Source of the DNA: Ctenosaura bakeri
Taxonomy: Eukaryota > Chordata > Lepidosauria > Squamata > Iguanidae
Length of the DNA stretch: 64,000 nt
Assembly (NCBI GenBank): GCA_948474755.1
Contig: CAOLHI010001814.1
Span: forward strand, 289,647-353,646
Reading direction: 5' to 3'
Shown here: piece by piece, positions 12,501 through 24,400 of the stretch
How the letters are laid out: every line of letters begins with the position of its first letter
How positions within the stretch are numbered: the stretch's first letter is position 1
The notes under the pieces: generated by a model
The model's database searches: none
Told to the model about the DNA's origin: nothing
The model's input: only the letters and a program-made list of their open reading frames with translations
Position numbers and translations under genes: made by a program

Positions 12501-15500
12501 TTTATTGACTCGAGTCTACATCACTGGTTGAGAGAATCTATTTTGCCCTGGCATGTAAGATTTGATTGTAATTCCATAACTTTGATACAATAGGAAATCA
12601 GGGATTAACAAAACTTGGAAGGTATGGATTAGACAGAAGAGCAGTTGGACCATGGAGGTGCAAGGTTTCTTTTTGTGCCAATAAACTAAGCTTTCTAACA
12701 ATAAGATTGTGCTAATGAACGTGGGCTACTGTGGGACATGCAACACAATTTGGCCATTACATAACTAGAGGAACACTTACACACATATGTATGGACACAA
12801 TTGTAGGCACTCATTTTGAACATCTTTTCCTTTTTATCTTCCTTTAGCTTATCTATGGCTTACATACACACATATAGACATAATGGTAGGAACTTGTTTT
12901 GTAAATCTATTTCTTTTAAAATGTGTTTGTTTAGCTTACCTATGGCTCCACCCCAGTATTTGATAACAAAGTCCAAGCAGCATTCATCTATCAGATGTTT
13001 CCAAATGGAGCCCTCCAATATCAGGGAATCATCCACTTACTTCACCATTTCAGCTGGATATGGATTGGGGTGCTTTATTTTGAAGATGAGAATGGAGAGA
13101 AGTTTGTACAGGATGTGCTCCCTATCTTTTCAAGAAGCAACATTTGCTGTGACTTTGTACAAAGTTTCCCCAAGCAGGATTTTTCCAATGAAATGAAAAA
13201 GTTTGTGGAGAAAGGCACTAAAATACATGGGATTGTCATGAATAGCACTGCTAGTGTGTTGCTTGTACATGGTGAAATTCATACAATCATTGTTTTGAGA
13301 GTCGTCCTACAGATTCAAAAACATGAAGATGCACCAGTAAGGACACAGGACAAAGTATGGATTGTGACAGCCCAGGTGGATTTCGTAGAACTTCATTTTC
13401 AAAGAGAATGGGACATTGATTTGCTCCATGGCTCCATATCCCTTGCAATTCACTCAAAGGAAGTGCCAAACTTCCAGAAATTTTTTCAGAACATAAACCC
13501 TACCACAGAAAAAGAAGATGGCTTTCTAAGGCTCTTCTGGGAGAATGCATTTTTATGTTCTTTTTCTAAGCCTACTTTAGATGGGCATTTTGAGAAGCCC
13601 TGCACTGGGGAAGAGAAGCTGGAGTCTCTTCCTTCTTCTGTTCTTGAAAAGAGCATGACTGCCCACAGCTACAGCATCTACAATGCTGTCTTGGCTGTGG
13701 CGCATGCACTGCAGTCTATGCATTCCTCAGAGTCAAAAAGGAAAGCAAAGATAAAAGGACAGCTAGATGAACATCTCAATCAGCCATCATGGCAGGTAAA
13801 ACTGAAGCAGAAGAGAACTCAACATATCTGTGAGTGCAAAAATTTAGCTCCTTTCCACCTGTTTGAATGTTCTCTGTAGGCCAAGGCCATCTTTTGCGGG
13901 TTTCATGTTTGCTTTGTCCTTTTTTCATTTCAGCCTCGGTCTGTCATACCTTCCTTTTTTATGTAGAGAGAACAAAAAGGTAGTTGATCATTCTGAACGT
14001 GCCTGTTATTGATTACCTCTCTTCCACTATGTTACAGGAATGCAGTTCTTCTCATATTTTCTCCCCAAAGGAAGCAAAGAGTAGATATAGAAATTTTCTT
14101 CCCACTTCAGGAAAATCTTTAAAATCATCTAGTTGAATTCTTCACAGTTTCTTCCCTCTGAGTTTGGCTTATCAAATGCATCCTACTACTTTAGGCTTCA
14201 CTTCTTAGCGCATCAAATAGGTTCCTCTTTCACACATCATCACCAAGCTGTATGTGTGCATTCAAAAAACAAAATAAATCTCTACTCATTATTCCTTCTC
14301 CCTCCCTTTCTGTTTCAGCTCCACAATTTTCTGAGGACTATTTCATTTAACAACATTGCTGGGGAAGAGGTGTTGTTTGACCAGAATGGCATCTTAGCAG
14401 CAAGATTTGACATTATCAACTGGGTCACATTCCCAAATAGGTCTTTTTCTAGAGTTAAAATTGGTAAGGTAGACCCTCATGCTCCTCAACACAAAGTATT
14501 CACCATTCATGAGGATGACATTGTATGGCCTATTAGCTTTAACCAGGTAAAGATCCATGTACCTTTTCAGACTGTTCAAGTTTACCGTTCAGGTTAGGTT
14601 TCTTTTTCCTGTGTCTGCAAGGTGAGAAATCATTCAAAGCATGACTTATCCATTTCATCTACCTGAGCTTTGCAGCTATATTTTCAATTTCAGAGTCTAT
14701 CTTCCCAACAACATTGTGTACAATGGTATAATATGTAACATGCAAAGCTACTTGCAAACTGAAAGACTATAGGAGAAGTGAAATCAATTACCACAGTTGA
14801 ACGAGATGTAGAAGGACCATAAAATATATCTACAGAAGACTAAAGGACAGGGTACTACGGGAGCCTACACTTTATGGTTTCTAAGCAGTTGAGACACTGG
14901 CTGAAGCCCTAAGCAGCTGGACTTCTTTTCCTAAGATGTTTATGAGAAAGCTAAGAGATACAATCAAAGTGCAAACTTTTTTTATATATTTCCACATAAC
15001 TAACATGTTGTCTACCCATACATGTCAGGATGTGAAATAATTAAAAAAAACTAATTTAACACAAAACCACTGCAAACAAAATAAAAAGAAAAGAAATTGA
15101 GTGCAGGCATATTCCCCTTTTCAACAGTCCATTTTTTGATGAACAGCTCTTTTATTCTTTTCCCACTTTTTTTTTTTACCACACATACTAATTGAAAAGG
15201 GTCGAAGTATTGGATCGTCAGACAGCAACTGTGCATTGCTTTTTCTTCCATCCGTTCTGTTTTTTTTGACAGTGCCCTGGTCCCTATCCTGTTGAATCAG
15301 TGATAGCTGCCTGTAAATGGTCAGCAAAGTTAAATCAAAACCACAGTCTGGTCATTAAGGTCCAAAAGTTTACCTAAACATCAGTTTAGTGCTGAAATGA
15401 AACCAGGTGTTTCACAATAGCACAGGAGTCAGGAGAAACTCCATTGAAGTCAGAGAAATCATGCTCCTTTAAGTCTGCCTCTCTGTGCTCTTGGTGGTTC

Positions 15501-16868
15501 TTATGGCTCCTCACACAAACAATATCGTAGAATAACAAATCCACTTGGCCATGCCATCATCGTCCAAATTCTTATCTGTAGAGGAAACTGAATTACACAT
15601 ATTGTCTAAATAGATTTTATGAACTGTTGAACCCTTCATCCTTAATTTTTTGTACAGGTGGTACCCCTTTCTTTATGTAATGAAAATTGCTGTGCAGGAT
15701 TTAGCAGAAGAAAGAAAGAAGGGAAGCCATTTTGTTGCTATGATTGTATTCCTTGCCCACAAGGGATGATTTCAAATGAAACGGGTAAGAAGTGTTATGT
15801 TCCAAATTCTGAAATCCTTTGGCTGGGATGGAAAACAATGTACATTGAGATTTAAATGTGTGCATTGCTCATCTTGTTTAAGAATTTTTCAAAACATCAA
15901 AATCAATGCATCCAAGAAAGTTTCAGATAGACAGAGTCATTGCAATTTCTATCATTTGTTTTTCAGACATGGCGGTGTGTTTTCAGTGCCCAGAAGGACA
16001 GTATTCAAACAATGGTCACAATAGGTGCATTCCAAAACATGTCACCTTCTTTTCTTACAATGAACCTTTGGGGATTGTTTTTGCCATTCTTTCCATTTCC
16101 TTTGTTTTCATCACAGCTTTGGTGCTTGGAATCTTCATTAAGTACCAAGACACAGCTATAGTCAAAGCTAACAACCGGAAACTATCCTACATTCTTCTCA
16201 TCTCCCTTCTACTTTCATTCACTTGTGTTTTGCTGTTCATTGGCCATCCTAAGACAGTAACATGCTTCCTACGACAAACAGCTTTTGCCATCATCTTTAC
16301 AGTAGCTGTATCGTGTGTGTTAGCCAAAACTATCATTGTGGTTCTAGCTTTCAAGGCCACTAAACCAATATCCCCATTGAAGAAATGGGTGGTAAAGCCA
16401 CTGGACATGACCATTGTTTTGTTCTATTCTTCTATTCAAGTCATCATTTGTATGGTGTGGCTCATAAAGTCTCCTCCATTTCCAGATTTTGATATGCAGT
16501 CAATGGCCAAAGAAATTGTCCTACACTGTAATGAAGGTTCAGCTGTTATGTTCTACAGTGCCCATGGCTTTCTGAGTTTCTTGGCCACTGTCACTTTCAT
16601 CATGACTTTCTTAGCCAGGAAGTTACCTGACAGTTTCAATGAAGCCAAGTTTATCACTTTCAGCATGTTGGCATTTTGCAGTGTTTGGGTCTCTTTTGTT
16701 CTAACCTACCTGAGCTCTAGAGGAAAAGACATGGTGGCTGTGGAGATCTTCTCCATTTTAGCCTCTAGTGCTGGACTGCTGATATGTATCTTTTTCCCCA
16801 AAACCTGTATCATTTTGCTGAGGCCTGAGCTGAACAACAGAAAGCAATTGATGAGGCCAAAGAACTGA
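9309..16868 (+). CDS. Vomeronasal type-2 receptor, unit B (six exons, intact)
   Basis: Coding exons are 9309-9523, 10556-10847, 12935-13795, 14319-14546, 15658-15784 and 15967-16868, totalling 2625 nt (874 residues plus stop) with no internal stop. All introns are GT-AG and the phases agree across every junction. Residues 1 to about 18 form a signal peptide ([16 protein letters not shown]). Residues from about 25 to 532 form the venus-flytrap ligand-binding domain. Residues 533 to about 595 form the cysteine-rich linker, with [10 protein letters not shown] and [12 protein letters not shown]. The rest is the family C 7TM domain, starting at NEPLG and ending [15 protein letters not shown]. The expected role is a chemosensory receptor on the surface of vomeronasal neurons. 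An oddity is CCAG in the linker where units C and D have CYAG. No expression evidence is available, so function is inferred from integrity and family. Confidence 0.93.
10556..10847 (+). CDS. V2R unit B exon 2
   Basis: This exon follows acceptor TTTGCAG and reads [16 protein letters not shown]...[10 protein letters not shown]...LYKIPQ, the start of lobe 1 of the flytrap. It ends at CAG|GTAAGC on a codon boundary. The open frame that runs past the donor is intronic. Confidence 0.9.
11330..12310 (-). mobile_element. ACA-type tRNA-derived SINE split by a solo LTR
   Basis: Two pieces of one minus-strand SINE flank the LTR. The piece 11330-11413 contains GAGTGTGACTTTCCCAAGG. The piece 12216-12310 contains CTGAGTGGGGCTTTGAACA and ends at ACCATTACACCACACTG, the promoter-bearing tRNA-like end. 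The SINE is decayed and lies in intron 2 of unit B. Confidence 0.6.
11414..12215 (+). mobile_element. Solo LTR, 802 bp, in unit B intron 2
   Basis: The element begins TGTGATGATGAACTC and ends CTCACA, keeping the TG...CA ends of retroviral LTRs. Its start matches the start of the inverted LTR-like repeat near 38807, sharing GGTAAAC...AGGGTTAATGAGG and GGGTCAGCATCACAG. A polyadenylation-like GAATAAAAGTC lies near 11930. Flanking 5-mers GACAT and GTCAC agree at only three positions, so the insertion is old. I see no internal retroviral genes. Confidence 0.6.
12325..12526. mobile_element. Right end of a hAT-like repeat with CAAGTC/GAGTC runs
   Basis: It matches the right end of the complete element in unit C intron 1 (22324-23162), including TTCTGGATGAATGTGTTATG and the end ATCACTG. 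The left part is missing. The alternating GAGTC/AAGTC words give a low-complexity look. Confidence 0.6.
12935..13795 (+). CDS. V2R unit B exon 3
   Basis: This 287-codon exon is the largest part of the ligand-binding domain. It begins [12 protein letters not shown] after acceptor TTTAG and contains [15 protein letters not shown], the GTG-rich hinge region and the conserved [18 protein letters not shown]. It ends NQPSWQ at CAG|GTAAAA. The coding frame starts upstream of the first internal Met. Confidence 0.92.
14319..14546 (+). CDS. V2R unit B exon 4
   Basis: These 76 codons begin [12 protein letters not shown] and contain the V2R hallmark [20 protein letters not shown], closing lobe 2 of the flytrap. 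The exon follows TGTTTCAG and ends NQ at CAG|GTAAAG. Confidence 0.92.
15658..15784 (+). CDS. V2R unit B exon 5 (cysteine-rich linker)
   Basis: These 127 nt, starting at GTG after TACAG, encode PLSLCNENC...[19 protein letters not shown], the NCD3G-type cysteine-rich linker. The exon ends in phase 1 at ACG G|GTAAGA. The open frame beyond the donor is intron. Confidence 0.9.
15967..16868 (+). CDS. V2R unit B exon 6 (7TM)
   Basis: After TTTTTCAG the exon reads [16 protein letters not shown], completes the linker and encodes all seven helices. It ends with TGA at 16866-16868. Substitutions seen only here include [18 protein letters not shown], where A, C and D have [18 protein letters not shown] or nearly so. 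Confidence 0.94.
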
Positions 16869-17288
16869 ACAATTTAAATATACATGCCATTTGATCCATT
16901 TAACTCAGTTCAGATTAGTTCTATTGCAGGTGGCTATGGCACTTTAGGAATTTGTGATTGATTTTTTCCCCATTTCTCCAAACCCCACCTGCAATTTCTT
17001 CCTTTATTTGTTTTCTTTAATCATTCTCCTTGTTTTGTTTTGCATTCCACCCAAACATACATCCCCAGAAAATCATTCAGATTTTGGCACAAGATCCCTT
17101 CTGTCAGTTTCTAATGTATTTTGCCTCATGTATGAATCTGTTTGTTCCTTGTATTTGGCTGAAATGCATATAATTTTACCAAATAGAATTGCATCATAGT
17201 AGGTAAGAAGATGAGAAATCGTAAAACCTCCTTGTTTAGCGGAACTAAATTTAATGTTGTTAGTAAATCCAATGTGTTTACCACCACC

Positions 17289-17294
17289 AATAAA
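17289..17294 (+). promoter_or_regulatory. Candidate polyadenylation signal, unit B
   Basis: AATAAA lies about 420 bases after the stop codon, within a 3' flank conserved with unit C, where AATAAA is at 32804-32809. Conservation supports but does not prove use. Confidence 0.4.
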
Positions 17295-17302
17295 CATTTC
17301 CA

Positions 17303-17323
17303 GATGATGATGATGATGATGAT
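17303..17323 (+). repeat. (GAT)7 microsatellite
   Basis: This triplet run follows the candidate polyadenylation signal of unit B. Unit C has about 16 units at the same place. Confidence 0.85.
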
Positions 17324-17329
17324 GGTAAT

Positions 17330-18466
17330 TGTCATGAGCCAGGCTGAGCATGCTGCCGATTTAGACGGGGACTCTGAGGCTCTTTCCACACGTGTATATA
17401 AAACGGAGCAATGCGACCTCTAATGGAGGTCTTCCACACCTTGTGGTGCATTTGATCGCATTTATTTTTTCGTTTCCACACGTCAATCCACATAGGGAAG
17501 GTCCGAACTGGCGTTAGTGCGCACTTTTTTAAAACCTAGAAAAATGTGGGTTTTTTTCCCGAGATGTGGGTTTGTGCGCACCTGCGGACGTGTGTGGAAG
17601 CGCAGATACGCACTGATTCGCCCATGGGAGCAACGGAGGGCGGGACGTGGGCGCAGTGACGTACAAAGCCATTTTTTTTAAAAAAAAAACTGGCCAATCA
17701 CGGACGAAGTGGGTGTGGTTAGGAAACGAGCGGGGGACGAAATGCGAATACAGTGTGGATCTTCAGACACACGCTAGTGCGGAACATGCTAGAGCCGTGT
17801 GGAACATTAAAAAATATAATGCGCCTTTGCGCAGATACAAATAAAACTGGCCAGAACCGTCACTGCGCGACTTCGCGACCACGTGTGGAAAAGACCTGAG
17901 TTAGACTTGGACTCCCAGTTGGGGGAGGATCCCTGGGAGGGAGAGGGGGCTCCTTCAGAGTCAAGGAAGGGGCCTGCCAGCAACCCCACAGCTGTCCCAG
18001 GGCCAGTTCCCAAGCCAGTACCTGCAGCAGATGAGACCAATGCTTCTTCCTTGACAGAAGCTACTGTTTCTGACTTCAGCCTGGAGTTTGCAGCAGACCC
18101 TCCCCCACATTCCTCCAGAGGTGTCTGGAGAAGGAGGCAGTTCGCAGATCACAGCCGCTGCGAGAGAAGCATCTGAGGGTCTCCAGCTGTGAGCTGGGCC
18201 AACGGACATTTGATCAGCTCCAGCTGGGCTAGAGAATGTGTATTTAAGACAGATGCTAAGGGAGTTGGGCATGGGGCAACAACCATCTACCACCCAGGAG
18301 TCTGTATCCTGGGCTTTCTGTTCCAGGCTAACCCTTGCTGCTCAGTTTGATGCCTCTGTTTGTTTTGGGTGATGTAACCTCTTGATTACTTTATTACTTT
18401 ATTACTAAAAACCATAAACTCAGCTCCTGCCTCTGTGTCTGCTTAAGCTGCTGCCTGACATTGACA
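17330..18466 (+). mobile_element. Solo LTR with a nested MITE, downstream of unit B
   Basis: It begins TGTCATGAGCCAGG and ends TGACATTGACA. Its 3' half shares GCAACAACC...TCT and GGGTGATG.AACC with the LTR at 48469-49422, so the two are one family. Flanking 5-mers GTAAT and GAAAT agree at four positions, fitting an LTR insertion. A 517-bp MITE (17379-17895) sits inside. No retroviral genes are present. The right edge could instead be 18460. Confidence 0.6.
17379..17895. mobile_element. CpG-rich MITE nested in the LTR
   Basis: The ends are inverted: CTTTCCACACGTG on the left and CACGTGTGGAAAAG on the right. The word CTGAG flanks both sides (17374-17378 and 17896-17900). The interior is unusually rich in CpG for this region, with GTGCGCAC and CTGCGCGACTTCGCGACC. 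No transposase is encoded. The superfamily is uncertain; a hAT origin is possible. Confidence 0.68.
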
Positions 18467-18620
18467 GAAATTTATAAAGCTGCAGGGTTTCTTCACCCTC
18501 CTTTGCAAGTTTTTTCTGTCAAGTGATCAGAGAGTAGGGATAAAAGGCAGATTAAATTTCAGAAAAAGAAAGTTTTGTGATACTTTAAAGCTTAACATAT
18601 TTTATTTGAGGTAAGACTTT

Positions 18621-19043
18621 GGCCTTTTCTGCAGCTTACCTGCTTCTGGCGTGGGCGTGCGGGGATCATGCAAGCAGCCTTTTCCACAAGGCACTCACGT
18701 CCCCACTGCTCCTGCTCCATGGGAGGTTCCTCCTGGCGATAGGCAGCGTAAGTGCTCCACCTCTTCCTTCCGTAGCATACTTTCCCAGGCTGCACTGGGG
18801 GAGGAAGCACGAGGGCTGCATCTCTGGAGGTTCTGCATGGACAGTAAGTGCATGTGGGGCCCCCGGAGCAACGCACAATTCCACATCATTTTCAACCAGA
18901 AGCCAAAAATAATATATTGCACGATCAGTGCCTGCTGGCCCCAGCAGTGTCGCGTGATTGTGAAGATGTAATGTGGAACAGTCCTTGCAATCGTGTGATG
19001 CTCCAGAGGCCCTTTCACATAACAATTTCCATGCAAAAAGGGC
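18621..19043. mobile_element. GC-rich non-autonomous DNA transposon, copy 1
   Basis: Two more copies lie at 27252-27677 and 51656-52079. Shared features are ends related to GGCCCTTTTCACAC, a central CAGGCTGCACTGGGGGAGGAAGC-type segment and a GCCAAAAATAA motif. It is much richer in GC than the surroundings. Open frames in it on both strands reflect composition, not genes. Confidence 0.65.
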
Positions 19044-19489
19044 CTTTGTGAGCCACTTCACTGGATGCTTGTGAAACTTATATGAAAATATTTTCCTCAG
19101 GGTATTGGACTGGCTGTTCAGACTTTGGGCTTAGATACCACTGAGAAGTACTGGAGGGATGGAATATCCAGAACATACACATGCAACTGGCCTGGTGTGG
19201 GCCTGTCCAAGAGGTGCCTCATTTGGGATGCTGAAGGAGGAAGTGGCCAGACCTGGCTTGAAGGCAGCCAATCACATCTCAGGAAGGCTGTAGTGGGAGG
19301 GACTGAGGCTGAACAAAATGTAATCAGTGCAGAGGCACTTTCTGTGAATGTCAAACAGCGTTTTACTTTGATATAGACAGTATTTGAGATTTGAAGCAAA
19401 GTGTGTATTTCAGAGAGACAGAATCATTATTCCAAAACTTACTACAGTTCTGGGGAGTCTAAAAGAATAGAATATTAGAGAATAACATA

Positions 19490-21219
19490 TAGTTTTACTC
19501 TATTTAATAAATCTGTTCAAGTTCTTTTTATAAAAACTGCTTCTGGCTGTCTCTCTCTGGCTGTCTGTATCAAGCCTGCATTGGAGTCAGGCAACACATA
19601 CCAATATTGAACCCACACAACAACATGGGCACAGGTCCACGTATAAGAGGGTCATACTAAAGCCTGGGACCCCACTCCAGAAAGGGATTAAGTGGAGAAA
19701 TAAGGGCAGGGTGCGAGGCAGGATTCCTAGGGGTGGAACTGAGAGGATCTGTCATGGGGGTTAATATTTGCATCAGAGTCAGCATGCTTCTCAGATCTTC
19801 CTGTATTATTTCAAGGAATACATGTCATGCTTTCTTGGACTTGAGCAGACTGGTACCAGATATATATCCAGAACATGTGGCATTTTAAGCCTGCCACCTT
19901 TAAAAAGAGGTTCATGAATGGGTTGAAGAAATACTAATGTATGCAGCTTTAGAACGGTTGGCACAACATGATGTTCATAATATCAGAAGGCACAGTATAG
20001 GGCAATACATATTTTCCTTTCATAGGTTATGCAAATGCCCTGGATTAGCTACAAAACTAATTTTGTTCAGACTGAATTATACTTTGCTTGGTTCATTTTT
20101 ATGGATTTAATTGGTGTGGTTTGCACTCGTGAGGAACTCCTCTTGGTCTGAAAAATATCTTTAGTAAATCATCTGGAAAGACATCATTCTTTTGTGCCAC
20201 TTGAAGTGTGCAAAAGGAAGTGGAGTTCAGGAAGAGATGATGGCAAAACATATAAACAATTGTAGTTTGGGAGATTTTTTTTCTTGTTTAAAGATATCAC
20301 TTCACTTTGAAGAGCCACAGCCCAACTTTTTAAGCTCTCCATTTTCTCATGGCTCCATTCTTTGGAGGGATGTTGAATCATTACCAGTTCATGACATTTG
20401 CTGTCTATCTCAGTAGAAAAACCAAGAAGATTTGAGTTGAGAGGAGATAAACAGGTTTTTCCCCCCTTCATTTTCTTAATGAATCAGTTACACTAAGAAG
20501 ACGATTGCCTTAGCTATAATTTTCATCTCAGCTCTGACAGTACTTTTGCCAGTTCCTTGGAGATTTCTCAGTAGCCCAAGCAGAGAAGAAGCAAGAAAGA
20601 GGACTGAAGAAAACTATTAAGATTCTCTGACTTTTTCAATGATAATGTACGGTCCCATTAGCCTGATGATTACAAGAAGTTTGCCAGCCCAGCCTGAAGA
20701 GTCCGAAGCACTGAGTTTGAACTAGACTAGGTAATTTAAATTTCTTAACCAATGGAAAAAGGAAAGGACCATTTTTATCTCGGCTTGTCCTACTCTTTTC
20801 TTTGGAACTTAAGTTTAAACAATTTAGTTCAGACCCACCCAAGGGCTACAGCCTCACACATAATTTGAAATTCTGAATCACTATCTCCCCTACAATTATC
20901 AAAACAACCATGATTATTTCTATTTATACTTATGATCCCTAGGAAATTTGTGCAGTTCAAAATAATGAATGAAGAGTAATGGGTGCTATAAATTCCCTTT
21001 GCTATATTCAAAATAGGACAGAGACAGGCAGGTTCTCAACTGTCTGATTGCTGATAAGTTCATTTTTCCATATTTATGTTCAAACTGTTATATCTGCTGA
21101 GAAAATAGCCATTGAGATAAGGCTATGTTTCTAAATCTTCTTTAAAAAGACTCTGGGCATTCCTGAAGAGCAAACAATAGGTGACATAGCATCCAAAAAG
21201 AATATCTTAATATAGGATG
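19490..21219 (+). other. Paralogous 5' flank of V2R unit C
   Basis: This stretch matches the unit A flank (1-1593) and the unit B flank (7372-9308) without their insertions, and so serves as the empty-site reference for the Tigger-like element and MITE copy 1. I see no gene in it. Confidence 0.7.
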
Positions 21220-21434
21220 ATGGTGTTAGAGGTGTTGATATTAGTGCTCCTCCCACGTGCCGTGTGCATGCTTTCTCCAATTCAATGTAAACTCGGGGGC
21301 CTTCTTCCAATCTTTCAAAAATATTATCAACCAGGAGAACTCAACATTGCCGCTGTTACTTCTCAGAGCCACACATTATCAAAACCAATGAATTTTGATG
21401 AACTTCCCTCCCCTGAACTCTTTGATGACACTGT
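21220..21434 (+). CDS. V2R unit C exon 1
   Basis: This exon encodes the signal peptide and [16 protein letters not shown], ending LFDDT plus two bases at GT|GTAAGG. The ATGATG leaves the start ambiguous by one codon. Confidence 0.88.
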
Positions 21435-24400
21435 GTAAGGAGCTGGATTTTCTTAAATCATAAAATGCATTGCTATCTATTTCACCATCAGTAACTTTTG
21501 AAGAACTTCAGTCTCCTCATTTGTTTGGTAACGTTATGTAAGGCGTTGGGTTTATGCATTTTTTTAAAAAAAAATGATGAAATGTATCTATTCTGGCAAC
21601 AATCATAAGCAGGCTGGTTCTGTAGATAGACTCTTTCTTTAGTCTTGTACGTAGACAATACTTTTGTCCCCTTTACAAAACGGAAGTATTTAACTTACTA
21701 TACATTTCTAATCCTTGTCCAAAATATTGTGTAGTATGTGGAACAGAATGGTTTTCTGTGACCTGACTGCATGTTGGATATTCTGCAAACGACAAATAAA
21801 AAGTACTACTAAATGCTACCAATGCTATGTTCTAGGTATTATTCTTTTTTTATAGGTTTTCTCTGTTTTCTTTGAAACCTATTGGTATCACTGATTTCAA
21901 TTTTCAAAGGAGCAATAGAATTTCTTTTTCACCTTGACTAAATTATTGTACTCACTTTGTTAACGAAGAGGGAAGGCTTATTTGCATTTTCTTTATTCAA
22001 AGTTTACATGTATTTCCAATGTATGTCTTTGCATTTCCATTCTTTAACACCTATTTTTTGTCATTGGTGGTGCTTTCTATAGTTTTGATAAGTAAACTAT
22101 CTTTATGAAAGCCATAGATGACATACTTTATTGAAAAGCTTTCCACTTGCTCAACTGATTTCTAATCTGTGTGTCATGTTAAAAGCATTAAACTACTGAA
22201 AGAAAGATAAAGGCCTCCCATTGGCCTAAATCTTATTCAGTTCTGATTAGAGTAGACCCAGTGAATCAATTATATTTACCCAAGTGTCGATACACCATTG
22301 AACAATTAATTCAGTGGCTCTACTAGTGATGTATTTAAGTCTTTGACTCCAATTTTCAACTCAAGTCTCAAATCTCTACCTTCAATTCTCAAGTCAAGTC
22401 TCAAATCCTTGAAAATACTTTCAAGTCAAGTCTCAAGTGTGGGAGCCAAATTTATAACCCAACCTATATTCCAGAATTTCTGGACAGAGTTGAAAAAAGT
22501 CAGAGTTAACAATTTAAGCAGAGTTGGCCCTCCATATTTGTAATTTTGCCGTAGGATCCTTCTTACTCCTCCTTTCTGAAGCTGGAGACTTTTATACCAA
22601 TGGCCAAAAAAGAGTCTGCAGCTTCAGAAGTGGGGAATAGGATCCTTCTCACTCCCCATTACTGAAGCTCCAAAAGCTTTAGAAGGAAGAATCCTTCCTC
22701 CTCAAGCCTGTTGCTTAACACATTTGCTGTTCCCCTCTGAGAAATGCAACCTGCACTCTGAGGATGAGTCTTGTCTTTTGCTGTTAGGCAAAGTTTTGGA
22801 AGACTCTGCCAATATGCAGTGGGGACAGGCTGCTGAGCAGACCTCACCCTTTCCTCAAGCCCATTGCCTAACCCATTTGCTGTTCCCCTCTGAGAAAGTG
22901 TTCCCACACTTGGGGCTTGAGGCAGATTGTCATGTGAGCAGTAGGCAAAAAGAGATGGAAGTATTGTTCAAAGTCATAGGATTTCTGGATGAATGTGTTA
23001 TGTTACTGAACCAAGGGTAGCAAGTCAGTCACTAAAAATATACAAGTCTCAGGTTGAGTCGAGTCAGTAATCATTTATTATTGAGTTGAGTCTGAGTACT
23101 GTCACTGAAGTGACTTAAGTCCCATTTGAGTTCAAGTCAGTTGACTCAAATTTATATCACTGGAGTCTACACTCTTAACTAACAGGATGCCAGACACTGA
23201 CAGGGTTTGAATGGAAGAATTATAAGCTTTCTTCAGTACTCAAAACAAATTTCTGACTCACTAATTCATTCATTCTCTCTGTATGGCTTTTGCCAAAACT
23301 TCAATCTGGTGGATCTCAGAATTTTAGTTCAAAAACATGACAAACTCCAGAAGTTGCTGTCTATCCACCTAGATTGTATGTTCATTTCTTCAATTGTTTC
23401 TGACTTCAGAATGCATCCTTTTGTCACTTGGCAGAACCAGGCCTGAATGTATGAATACCAACATATTTCCAAGGTCTTTACACTCAATTTTGAAGTTGAT
23501 TTTCCATGTTTGCTGCTACAGTGCTTTATTCTGTTGTGCAATATATTTCATATCTGAGATGCAGAAAAAAAATCTTTCAAAATGTTGCCTTGTACATCAC
23601 ACTGAAAGTTAAGATGCACTGAGGTTGTGTACATAACACTGTATGAATATAAATATTGCACATGTTTGTGCGTATGTACTAAGGAGAAGCTTTAAATCGG
23701 ACTAATATTCATAGTAGTAAAAAAAAAACCCTGATATGATTCCCTGTGTTCCTGTCACCTTTGCATAGACAGGGGCCCTATCATATATTATGGTTCAATA
23801 GATTGATTAAATGTATATCAAACTGTAATACAGCAATGGCCCAAAAGAAAATCCACCATGACCCACTACATACCTCCATTTGCAGTGTACACACTCAGCA
23901 CTACCAGCACATTCTGGCCTTGGTGTTTGCTGTGAAGGAAGTAAATGGAAAACCCCAGATCTTATCCAACATCTCCCTGGGCTTTCAGATCTATAACAGC
24001 CACTTCAGTGCAAGCTCAACCTGTCTTGCCTCTATGGAACTGCTCTCAAGTTGGCAAAGATTCATCCCAAACTATAAGTGTGATCTGCAGAACCATCCAA
24101 TAGCAGTCATTGGGGGACCTAACTCTAATGTCTGTGTCCACATGGCACCCATTCTGGCTCTCTATAAGATTCCACAGGTAAGCCCTGCCCATGGAACAGT
24201 ATGCAATCTTTGGACTCTTCCCTTGCATTTTATAGGTAGGATGTAGTCTGAGACAGAAAGAATCAGACAATACTTGGATTCTTGAGACTGACATTGTTGA
24301 GATTGAAATAATTAGGTGATACTTTATGTTTCTAATACTTCAATTCAGAGTGCGGGGAGAATGTGAAATTCTGAATTTCTAAGTGAATCAGTTCAATATG

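Noticed and set aside
16187..16414. Minus-strand frames inside 7TM exons
   Set aside because: Shadows of a clearly coding + strand exon; the same applies to 43030-43329 and similar frames.
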